DNA from: a virus
Length of the DNA: 64,000 bases
Reading direction: 5' to 3' (one strand)
Virus record (IMG/VR): IMGVR_UViG_3300025133_000037
Span: 62,001 to 126,000 of that record
Below the pieces are notes generated by a model, which was not told where the DNA came from, made no database searches, and worked only from the letters and a program-made list of their open reading frames with translations. A program made the translations under genes and the position numbers. Below are positions 18,441 to 26,889 of the stretch, in pieces (position 1 is the first letter of the stretch; each line of letters begins with the position of its first letter).

Positions 18441-18976
18441 TTTTTAGAGTACCTCCGATTCAAGGCGCGTCTTACGCCCTTAAATATATTGCTTGCTTTA
18501 TGTATATCATATCTGTCTATTGACAGAATGTAAGCATCAGTCTTTTTCATCAGCCTCTCTATCCATTCTAAATCACTAGGATGAGCCTTTTGGGCGACAC
18601 GAAATAATCCAGATATTTCTAATATCTTTGAAAAATTAGTTTGGCGCTTTGCTCGCGGAACAGACGTGACATCTTTTGGATCTATCATTTCAGATAAATC
18701 TCTGATCGCCGTTAAAAAGTCAGTATCAACACATAAGATGTAAAAATCTATAACATTATTTGATGCACCACATCCGAAGCAATAAAAATTGTTATTATCA
18801 TTATCTATATATAATGATCCAGTTCTTTCTAGCCCGCTCTTGTGATCCTTTCCTGGACACTTGCATCTATGCGTAAAATTCCCGCTATTAACCTGCTCAT
18901 AAGCAACTCCTTTGCGAGTGGCTATCTCAACTATTTTAATTGAGTTTAATATTTCTTCTTTATTAAGAGTTCTCAA
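18437..18976 (-). CDS. DnaG-type primase zinc-finger protein lacking TOPRIM
   Basis: A protein of about 179 residues. The first half carries the CHC2 zinc-finger pattern of DnaG primases: CPGKDH, then SLYIDND, then FYCFGCGASNNVIDF. The remaining 100 residues contain no recognisable TOPRIM or polymerase motif, so it is either a stand-alone template-recognition subunit of a split primase or a regulator. I take the TTG at 18976, which overlaps the ftsK stop (TTGA) and has GGGGCAGG upstream. Confidence 0.75.
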   Translation of the reverse strand: MRTLNKEEILNSIKIVEIATRKGVAYEQVNSGNFTHRCKCPGKDHKSGLERTGSLYIDNDNNNFYCFGCGASNNVIDFYILCVDTDFLTAIRDLSEMIDPKDVTSVPRAKRQTNFSKILEISGLFRVAQKAHPSDLEWIERLMKKTDAYILSIDRYDIHKASNIFKGVRRALNRRYSKK

Positions 18977-20067
18977 GATAAAAACCTGCCCCAAAACGAT
19001 GGCTTCTTTTTAGCAATTGGGTTTATTTTAGCCAATTCCCCTTGAATGTCAACTATATTTGGGGCTCGGAAAAGCTTGGGCTTTGACAATCCACCGTCAA
19101 GGTATAGCCCCGTCCCTATATCAGAAATTTTTTCAGCACCACCCTGATCTAATATAACCCTACTGTCAACAGCGGATGCAACCTTAAGGGCAATTCTTCC
19201 GGGAAAGTTCGCTTTAATTAACCCAGAGACAACCCTGCATGATGGTCTTTGTGTGGCCAAAATAATAGATATACCTGCAGCCCGTCCTTTTTGAGCAACA
19301 AGGCATAGTGTTTTCTGCACCTCTTTATCCTGCAGAACTATATCCGCCCACTCATCAACAACTATAACTATAGGTCTCAACCTAGTCTTTGGACTTGCTC
19401 CTCGATTATATTCGGCAGCACTTCTAACTTTAAACTTATGAAGCAATGAAAACCTAACCTCCATAATACTCCTAACCTCATCTATTAAAAAAGCCGCATC
19501 TTCAGCAGAATGCACAATCTTTTTAACCGAATTTAAATCTCGATAAATACCAAACTCAACCATTTTTGGGTCTATCAAGTAGAGGTCTGTATCCGACCCC
19601 AATAGGGATAGAATAAAGCTGTGAAGCAAAACGCTCTTCCCAGAGCCAGTAGTGCCCCCCACTAATAGGTTCGGAATAGAATTAATGTCTGTATGCATAA
19701 GTTCTCCAAAAGAGTCTATACCCAAAGCGATGGGGGCATAATAATTCTTTGGAAAGGCATTATATACCTGCATAAAAGTAGGGGACTCAATCTCTTCTCT
19801 TTGTACCTCGATCTTATATACCCCGTCCTTCATAACGGGGTACCCATTGGGGTGAGAGTGAGACGACATAGCCATACCTACATCTACAAGAACTCGGTCT
19901 AACCTTGAGGACCTAGTCCCGTTAGCCAACTTTATGCTATAAATATCAAAAAATCTTTTCTTATCTAACTCAACATACTCTGTTTTTATTCCAAAAGATT
20001 TTAATAACGAAAATAATTTTTCTTCCTTTTTTTGCTCAAAGATTTCAATTATATCATTCGACTTCAT
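18973..20067 (-). CDS. FtsK/SpoIIIE-like DNA translocase motor
   Basis: A 364-residue protein dominated by an FtsK-type RecA-fold motor. Walker A is GGTTGSGKS near residue 140, Walker B VIVVDEWAD near 235, and the typical KGRAAGISIILATQRP and SRVILDQGGAE motifs follow. A 120-residue alpha-type region precedes the motor. There is no membrane domain and no DNA-reading gamma domain. It could pump DNA during segregation, packaging or recombination; FtsK-type motors are unusual in tailed phages, which normally package with a terminase. Confidence 0.9.
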   Translation of the reverse strand: MKSNDIIEIFEQKKEEKLFSLLKSFGIKTEYVELDKKRFFDIYSIKLANGTRSSRLDRVLVDVGMAMSSHSHPNGYPVMKDGVYKIEVQREEIESPTFMQVYNAFPKNYYAPIALGIDSFGELMHTDINSIPNLLVGGTTGSGKSVLLHSFILSLLGSDTDLYLIDPKMVEFGIYRDLNSVKKIVHSAEDAAFLIDEVRSIMEVRFSLLHKFKVRSAAEYNRGASPKTRLRPIVIVVDEWADIVLQDKEVQKTLCLVAQKGRAAGISIILATQRPSCRVVSGLIKANFPGRIALKVASAVDSRVILDQGGAEKISDIGTGLYLDGGLSKPKLFRAPNIVDIQGELAKINPIAKKKPSFWGRFLS

Positions 20068-20254
20068 TAATGCTCCTTATCTCGGAAAGAATATCCTGCA
20101 GGGCCTCTCGATACCCTACCCGAGCAATATACACACTATTATCAGTTGGAGCAACAGAAAATTTACTACTGTCATTCTCCAGCTGCCGAACATGCTTGCT
20201 TGCCTCCGATATTCTTTCCAAAATAAGGTTTACAACTTTATCTTTAAAAGTCAT
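20054..20254 (-). CDS. Small helical protein
   Basis: A 66-residue protein with AGAGAG before the ATG, overlapping the FtsK-like gene by 14 bases. Sequence suggests two helices (LILERISEASKHVRQL and REALQDILSEI). No family recognised. Coupling to the motor gene suggests a possible accessory role. Confidence 0.65.
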   Translation of the reverse strand: MTFKDKVVNLILERISEASKHVRQLENDSSKFSVAPTDNSVYIARVGYREALQDILSEIRSINEVE

Positions 20255-20604
20255 TTTACTCTCTGGTTCTTTTTAATCCTGCCTATCTCGCGCTTAAGCT
20301 CTCGAACCTCTACTTCTAACTTTGTATTATCGTCCCGAAGCTTTAGACACGACCTTAGGGATAAAACTATAAGCCCGAAGATGCCCTCGCCCGGGTTTAC
20401 TCCGTCTAATTCATCCGCCGCAATTAAAAGACGATTTAAAGCTGCTACAACATTGTTGTGGTAAGCAGGAGTTTGATTATCAGGATGAGTCTTATCTGCG
20501 AGAAGCTTTTTATAATCATTAAAAGCGCTCTCTATATTATTCTGTACCTCACCCTTTTTTGAATCCATATACTTTGTGTTCTTCGGAACCTTTATATCAG
20601 ACAC
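20251..20604 (-). CDS. Hypothetical coiled-coil protein
   Basis: A 117-residue protein starting at GTG with a GGAGG site six bases upstream. Residues 35-55 look like an amphipathic helix and the last 30 (NTKLEVEVRELKREIGRIKK) form an obvious leucine-rich coiled coil. It overlaps its downstream neighbour by four bases. Function unknown. Confidence 0.7.
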   Translation of the reverse strand: MSDIKVPKNTKYMDSKKGEVQNNIESAFNDYKKLLADKTHPDNQTPAYHNNVVAALNRLLIAADELDGVNPGEGIFGLIVLSLRSCLKLRDDNTKLEVEVRELKREIGRIKKNQRVK

Positions 20605-20926
20605 TATAATCCTCCTTTAATATTAACATTACATAAATACCGCATCTCTTGTGCATTTTTAAAAAAGCCTGTATTTTATGCAGCCCATCTTCGTCTATAA
20701 TACCATATTGACGATATAAAAAATTTACTATATTGATGCACTTGTTGTAGTCATAACAGGCCGCATCAAAAAGGCCGCATGCCTTATCCAGAAAGTTAAT
20801 CACCCTTTCTTTTTCGTCATATTTTATTTTAGATAAATCAACTATATGGTTTGTAATGGAGTTACAAAACAAAAAACCCTCTGTATCCGTAAATCCATTG
20901 CAGCCCAATAAAACATAAGCATTCAT
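20597..20926 (-). CDS. Hypothetical protein
   Basis: A 109-residue protein beginning MNAYVLLGCNGF. The ATG at 20926 is preferred because GGGAG lies five bases upstream; a longer frame would overlap the fibre gene. It contains five Cys residues without a clear metal-binding pattern. No family recognised. Confidence 0.65.
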   Translation of the reverse strand: MNAYVLLGCNGFTDTEGFLFCNSITNHIVDLSKIKYDEKERVINFLDKACGLFDAACYDYNKCINIVNFLYRQYGIIDEDGLHKIQAFLKMHKRCGIYVMLILKEDYSV

Positions 20927-20939
20927 CGACGCTCCCTTT

Positions 20940-23900
20940 TTATCCAACCGCTTTAAATCTTACCACGAATTGAGACACTGCATTATTAGAATCTTTCAAT
21001 TCAAATTTTATTGCATAAACCCCTCCCTTATCGGGCTGTATCTGAATAGAGGTATAGTGGCCTCCATCATTTACTGGATTATTTATCGGAGGATCTCCAT
21101 CTCCTGCGACTGGATTTGGCTTATTAAAGATCCCTGCGTTATTATACCCCGAACCCTCTGCGGCCTCTATTATCTTCCAGGTATAATTGAGATTCACAAC
21201 CCCATCTTCTACGTCCATTGCCCCGCCGGTATCCTCTGTGTCTGCTGATCTTCCTCCATAAAAAGATATATATGAACCAAGTTGAACATCTGGATAATTA
21301 AACCCACCATCGACTGCAGTATTCTCCGGACCAGTTGGCCACAAGTAACCGCCTTCACCTTGGGCAAGTGCCCCTGGCGTCCCCTGCTCTTGTCCTACAT
21401 ATGTTGCCATAATAATGCTTGGAGGATTATTTTCTGCAACAGGAACGACTGTAACGGTTCTCGTGATAGTATCTGCGGCAAGGCCTCCGGAGTCAGTTAC
21501 ATTATAAGTAACCGTGTAAACTCCTGGCACATTTATATTAACATTACTTTCCGTGACGATATTTGCCGTCAATGCATCATTATCATCCTCTGCATCTGTT
21601 GCGGTAGCTCCTGCGTCAGCATAATCGTCGCCTTGGTTGATAGATATACTGTCAGTACCAGGGCCGCCGACTAAGTGCAATACAGGCTGCTGATTAGCTG
21701 CAGCAGCAAATACGCTTGCCGAAGCTTGAGGGCTAGCATAACCATGCACATCCGTAACTATAAGGTTGATGGTATACAGCCCTGTCACATCTGGAGTGAA
21801 TGTTTGAATTGATACATCGTTTGGATCTAAATCACTATCATCAGATATATTGCTTCCGTCCGGAACTACACTAAATGTCCAAGCATATGTAAGTGCATCA
21901 TCATCTGGATCGCTGCTGCCAGTTCCATCTGCCGTCACAAGAACTCCGACCTCTCCTACGTTTCCTGCAAAAGACGCCACTATTGAGGCGGCGGGCTGCT
22001 GATTTGGATCAACAAGTGTAAAGCTATGCTCAGCATATGCTGTCCCTCCATCATCGTCTGTTACAGTCAATCTAAGAGTATAGTCTCCTGCTGTCGCTGC
22101 AGTAAACTCTGGATCTTCTATTGCATCATTTACAAAGCTTGCGGTATCTCCAGGCTGACTCTCCACAGTCCAAGCATAAGTCTCAATTATCCCATCTGCA
22201 TCACCCGCTGTAGCAACCATAATAATGCTTTCGCCCGTCTCAAGGGTTCCTTCGGTGCCCTCGATAGATACAGTAGGCGCCTGATTAGCCGCAACAAACT
22301 CTACTGTGACTACAGCACTCGCCTGCCCTCCGTTGCCATCAGTAACACTAAGCTCCAAAGTGTACTCTCCGAACATATCGGTAGTAAAATCTGGATCCTG
22401 AGCCGAAGTAGAGCTAAAGCTATATGTTGGGTCGCCATCTGCGGTGTGAGTCTGAACAGTCCAGTCATAAGTTAGCTCATCTCCATCAATATCTGTTGCG
22501 GTTGCATTTAGTGACACATTTGCATCAACCTCTGTGGTTCCGTCTACTGAGTCAATAACAACTACTGGATCAGAGTTAAGAACCTCAAATGTTAATTGCG
22601 CAGTGTTGCCCGGAAGACCCTGAGCGTCGATAACTTTAACCTGCCATGAATAAGTGTCTCTTGCTAATGACCCGATATTTAGTAGGTCTATTAGTGGAGT
22701 CTGATCATCGGCGGAAACATCGTGAGTAACCGTCTGGACAACTATATTTTGGTCATTAAGTCTTTCCCAAATATACACAAACCCTTCCGGCTCGGGATCA
22801 GGATCAATAGCTGTCGCTTTCAAATAGATCCAGTCATCGGCAAGAAACACCGTCTGACTAGGATTCGCTTCACTGCCAGAGTGAGCAGTTATTGTCACTA
22901 TTGTCGCTGTATTTGCCGCAGAAATATCTATTGCATTAATTTTTTCAACGCTATATGATCCCTCGTCATCTACGACGACGAGGCTTACCGCATAAAAGCC
23001 TTCTACGTCAGGGGTGAATGAGGCAGTAACTGCATCTGCATTCTGAATATCAGCATTAGTTAATAATGATCCATTCGGAACAGAAGAAAAGGTCCATGCC
23101 TGACCAGCGACAGATCCATCGTCTGTAGATGTGGAAGCACAAGTCACTAAGTCTCCAGTTACATCACTTCCTGATACAATTGTAAAGTTCGCTATAGGCA
23201 ATTGATTAACTCTTAACGTATTAATCGCAGGATCACTATTGTCCATGCCATCATTAACAATTAATTGAACATCATAATTTCCTGCAGAAGCAGGGAGTGT
23301 AACGGAAAACTCAGAACCATCTGTAGCCCAACCATCTGTGCTCACCTCTACAGGGCCGGATACGGCCCAAGAGCATGTCAAAACATCTCCTGCATCATCG
23401 TCGTCAATCTCCGGCTTAATATTGACTGGCTGAACAGTATCCGATAGAGTGTTTAGCTCAACCATAAGAACTTCTGTATCACCAATTGTAAAGCTAAAGT
23501 CTGCAGTTGGCCTAACATTCGCTATCTCTATAGAAAAGGATTTACTTACAGTATTTCCAAGATCAATCCCGTCGCTAGTTTGTAGCGACATTGTTACGCC
23601 CGATCCTGCCATACCTTCTGTAACGAGATATTCTACAACAGACCCATGGTCGTCCAAGACAACCTGTTCTCCTGCCATCATTACCGTCCAATTACAGCTC
23701 AATGGATCGCCATCGGAATCCGTGCTTAATGAGCCGTCGAGAGTTAACGTTACTCCAACTGGAACGGACGCTCCATCCTCAACCTCTACGGCCTCTGCAT
23801 TACCCCCTTCTGCCCCGGCGGGAATAAAGCTAAGCTTAAAGTTTGTATTCGGTGGAGAGTTGGCCTGCTCAGGCTCCTCTTCTTCATCCTCCCATATCCA

Positions 23901-26876
23901 AAGAAGGTTTGCGCCGATAAACCCCAGGCCCCTGTATTCTCCTTCATTTTCCTCTCCAGGCCAATAGCCACCAACAAAGTCTGCAACCTTAACTCTGAAA
24001 GTACACAACCCTCCAAAGTCTTGTGTCAAATCAATTTTCATTGGCGAAAAATCACTTACAACGACTTTACCTCTCCGTGGAATAGCATATGAATGTGAGT
24101 TGAGCATAAAACTCTGCGGATCACCGGGAGGAACAGCCGACCATTCCCCCTGATTAATAAGGTCTACGTCAGAAAGAACCTCCAAATCTCCCGCTAAAGA
24201 ATTAGAATCTTTTCCACAGCTTAATTGAACATTAAAATCTGCAGTTCCAACCGCAGGCGTTAAAAAGACAAAATAACAAGTTATTCGGCAAGATGTTGGA
24301 GCGTCCTCTGGAAACCCCGGGATACTATCGGGATAACTGCCCAAAGCCGACTGATGCGATCCATCTATTGACTGGCCTATCCCTCCGGATAAAGCTCCGC
24401 ACGATGGGATCGGAACCGTCAAATAATAAACTGACTGTATTTCGTTATTAGCTCCGGCAAGAGTTTTGTCAAGAAGCACCTTTGTTACTACATCTCTATT
24501 TGCAGGGAACGCCCCACTAGTAAAGGCTACAGGCTGAGCCTGCCTCTGCATCCACTCTATAACATCTACTGGAGCACCATCCCAAGCATCTAAATCTGGA
24601 TTGCCATTTTTTTGAACCCAATCATTTGCGGAAGTCCAATGCGATTCAAACTCTACCTTAGATTCCCCGCCACCCTCTATTGGGGCCCAATGAGGATTCC
24701 CATCTTCCTTTATTACCAGGCCGTCTCCGGGGTCTCCATTGGGAATGTAGTAAACATCTCCTTCATCTGGGTAACCGGCATTGGGAGTCTGCACTTCTTT
24801 ATTCCACAAAACAACATGTCCAGGGCCATCTGTTAAATCGTTTATTCTTAATGGAGAGTACCCTTGTGGCGGATCATCCGCAGCCTCTTTGATATGCAGC
24901 CTTCTTGCCGGAGTTGAGAATCCCTTTGGAGATTGATAAGAAGCATCTGTAGCTCCGATTCCAACATACCCTAGTCCATCGCTCAAAGATCTTGTTCCAC
25001 CATCTATAAGAATAGCTCTAGTTAAACCCGGGACTGCCGGATTAAAAGTCTCTACAGAAAAAGCTCCTTGGTTAGGATTAATGGCATCATAAAACTCATG
25101 ATGAAACCCAGACACTCTAGACGTAGTTTTCGTGCCAGTGCCATCCTCTCCATTGAATACTAATCCGGCATATCTATCATAATCACTGGGCCCGGTTGTC
25201 ATATTATGAATTATAACTTCCGGCCCTACACCAAACCCTGTGCCTCCAGAGACATCATTGTATGAAAGACCGTCATTTCCAGCGAACCCTGCGGGCGATG
25301 CTCCATCGTGAAACTGAATATTTTTATAAGCACCGCCAGGAGTAACTGTCGCTGTAGAAGTTATTGTTATAGTGTCTGTTCCTGCGGCGCCGGCGAGATC
25401 TATTCCATCCCCGGCCTCTAAAGTTAAAGTATCTGATGTGGCGTCTGTCTCAATCGGGCCTCCAGATGCAGTACCAGTTCCTGTGCTTGTTAGAACTATA
25501 TTATCAAATACATTTTGATCTGACCCAATAGATGCATCAGAATATATATCTCCAGCACCATCTATAACAAGGACTGTCCCGGTTCCGGACGGGACACTCT
25601 CTAATCTTAAGGGGGAGTTCCCGCTATCATCAAAGACATGCAGCGTTCTTTCGGGGTGTGTTGTTCCATCCCATCCTGCATCCGAACCAATCCCAACCTT
25701 TCCATCGCCTGTTGCTTGAATTATATTTCCACCGCCACCTGTGCCGTCATTATCTCCATACCAAACATGGAGTATAGCATTTGCCTGATCACCCTCTGCT
25801 CTGGGCCTTCCAAACATTGACCATTCGTGACTACCTCCAGTGACTCCATTCGTATCTGAAGTATTTGTAAAAGAAATTCTTCCACCGGCATCAATAGCGG
25901 ATTCATGAATCAAAAGGTTTGGAGCAGCCGCCGTACTATCGCTACTTATTGTTAACTTACCGGCAGGAGAAAGGGTTCCTACCCCGACGTTTCCATCGCT
26001 CTTTATTATCATCCTAACATGGTCTGTGTAATGTAAGGATGGTTCACCCGATGGCCGTGTTGACAGCCTTATTTCTCCGGGCATATCCTCAGCCAGTGGA
26101 GTCCCGTCTACTCTAAATTGAATGGCAGCAGCAGTCTCAAACGAATTAACACCCCCTCCGTCATTACCAAGGCCTTGTATTGAGCCAAGACTGTCACCAT
26201 CTTGGACAATATCATTCAGCCTAGACTTTCTAAGCCTTAAATCTGAACCAGATGTTCCATCTATATTTTCTTGAATACCTATAATTGCATTGTTAAAATC
26301 ACTATCTACATGAAACTTGTAATGAGGATCGGGTCTGCCTATTCCAACTCTCTCCTCATCATACAGGTAAACAAATCCATCATCCCCGCCGAAGGCTCCG
26401 TTTTTATTGTATTGAACATTTGTGTCAACACCACCTGCGGACATAGAGAGGTCTAAATAATAACACTTATCTACCACGCCAGTGTCCGGGTCTTCGACCT
26501 CTATAAACTCAGGGATAGAAAGCGGAACATAATCTTCTCCAGCAGCCTCCCTTTGGTCAACTGGTGTTCCGTATATATCCTCCGAATAACACTGTATATT
26601 TATATATTGAACCGCCGGAGTTGTTCCGTCATATCCTCCTAGGTTTTTATGAGCAAGCTGCCCTCTGACGTGAGCGCCTTCTGTTAAAAATACTTTAGAC
26701 GAATGTCCATCCGCATGAATTCCATCATGCTTGTGCCCCGCTACTACCGGATGAAACTCGTCAACATTGTCGTTAAATCCATGGTCTCCACCAAACAAAG
26801 AATTCATAACCTCTGCCGTAACTACAGTTACCGCCGAAGTATATCTTGTTAATTTTCTATCTGAATCTGTTGACAT
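20940..26876 (-). CDS. Fibre-like protein with phage-fibre repeats and about nine Ig/PKD-type domains
   Basis: A 1978-residue protein. Residues 1-80 form an anchor that is clearly similar to the start of the neighbouring 1120-residue protein (DSDRKLT..., VTVVTAE..NS.FGG, GH.HDG...DGH). Residues about 150-680 hold four VGIG-x-P...KLHV type repeats that are common in tail-fibre shafts. From about residue 1040 a series of about nine Ig-like segments follows, each starting N-x-x-P and containing a D-x-D-G-D...TW pattern of PKD-like domains; the eighth (DYADAGATATDAEDDN) is of the DUF5011/HYR type. No peptidase S74 chaperone is seen at the end. It probably acts outside the virion in host binding. 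Confidence 0.85.
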   Translation of the reverse strand: MSTDSDRKLTRYTSAVTVVTAEVMNSLFGGDHGFNDNVDEFHPVVAGHKHDGIHADGHSSKVFLTEGAHVRGQLAHKNLGGYDGTTPAVQYINIQCYSEDIYGTPVDQREAAGEDYVPLSIPEFIEVEDPDTGVVDKCYYLDLSMSAGGVDTNVQYNKNGAFGGDDGFVYLYDEERVGIGRPDPHYKFHVDSDFNNAIIGIQENIDGTSGSDLRLRKSRLNDIVQDGDSLGSIQGLGNDGGGVNSFETAAAIQFRVDGTPLAEDMPGEIRLSTRPSGEPSLHYTDHVRMIIKSDGNVGVGTLSPAGKLTISSDSTAAAPNLLIHESAIDAGGRISFTNTSDTNGVTGGSHEWSMFGRPRAEGDQANAILHVWYGDNDGTGGGGNIIQATGDGKVGIGSDAGWDGTTHPERTLHVFDDSGNSPLRLESVPSGTGTVLVIDGAGDIYSDASIGSDQNVFDNIVLTSTGTGTASGGPIETDATSDTLTLEAGDGIDLAGAAGTDTITITSTATVTPGGAYKNIQFHDGASPAGFAGNDGLSYNDVSGGTGFGVGPEVIIHNMTTGPSDYDRYAGLVFNGEDGTGTKTTSRVSGFHHEFYDAINPNQGAFSVETFNPAVPGLTRAILIDGGTRSLSDGLGYVGIGATDASYQSPKGFSTPARRLHIKEAADDPPQGYSPLRINDLTDGPGHVVLWNKEVQTPNAGYPDEGDVYYIPNGDPGDGLVIKEDGNPHWAPIEGGGESKVEFESHWTSANDWVQKNGNPDLDAWDGAPVDVIEWMQRQAQPVAFTSGAFPANRDVVTKVLLDKTLAGANNEIQSVYYLTVPIPSCGALSGGIGQSIDGSHQSALGSYPDSIPGFPEDAPTSCRITCYFVFLTPAVGTADFNVQLSCGKDSNSLAGDLEVLSDVDLINQGEWSAVPPGDPQSFMLNSHSYAIPRRGKVVVSDFSPMKIDLTQDFGGLCTFRVKVADFVGGYWPGEENEGEYRGLGFIGANLLWIWEDEEEEPEQANSPPNTNFKLSFIPAGAEGGNAEAVEVEDGASVPVGVTLTLDGSLSTDSDGDPLSCNWTVMMAGEQVVLDDHGSVVEYLVTEGMAGSGVTMSLQTSDGIDLGNTVSKSFSIEIANVRPTADFSFTIGDTEVLMVELNTLSDTVQPVNIKPEIDDDDAGDVLTCSWAVSGPVEVSTDGWATDGSEFSVTLPASAGNYDVQLIVNDGMDNSDPAINTLRVNQLPIANFTIVSGSDVTGDLVTCASTSTDDGSVAGQAWTFSSVPNGSLLTNADIQNADAVTASFTPDVEGFYAVSLVVVDDEGSYSVEKINAIDISAANTATIVTITAHSGSEANPSQTVFLADDWIYLKATAIDPDPEPEGFVYIWERLNDQNIVVQTVTHDVSADDQTPLIDLLNIGSLARDTYSWQVKVIDAQGLPGNTAQLTFEVLNSDPVVVIDSVDGTTEVDANVSLNATATDIDGDELTYDWTVQTHTADGDPTYSFSSTSAQDPDFTTDMFGEYTLELSVTDGNGGQASAVVTVEFVAANQAPTVSIEGTEGTLETGESIIMVATAGDADGIIETYAWTVESQPGDTASFVNDAIEDPEFTAATAGDYTLRLTVTDDDGGTAYAEHSFTLVDPNQQPAASIVASFAGNVGEVGVLVTADGTGSSDPDDDALTYAWTFSVVPDGSNISDDSDLDPNDVSIQTFTPDVTGLYTINLIVTDVHGYASPQASASVFAAAANQQPVLHLVGGPGTDSISINQGDDYADAGATATDAEDDNDALTANIVTESNVNINVPGVYTVTYNVTDSGGLAADTITRTVTVVPVAENNPPSIIMATYVGQEQGTPGALAQGEGGYLWPTGPENTAVDGGFNYPDVQLGSYISFYGGRSADTEDTGGAMDVEDGVVNLNYTWKIIEAAEGSGYNNAGIFNKPNPVAGDGDPPINNPVNDGGHYTSIQIQPDKGGVYAIKFELKDSNNAVSQFVVRFKAVG

Positions 26877-26889
26877 GTTATATTAAGCC

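Noticed and set aside
23449-23967. Plus-strand frame of 172 codons
   Set aside because: Low-complexity Ser/Thr/Pro content mirrors the opposite-strand PKD coding sequence.
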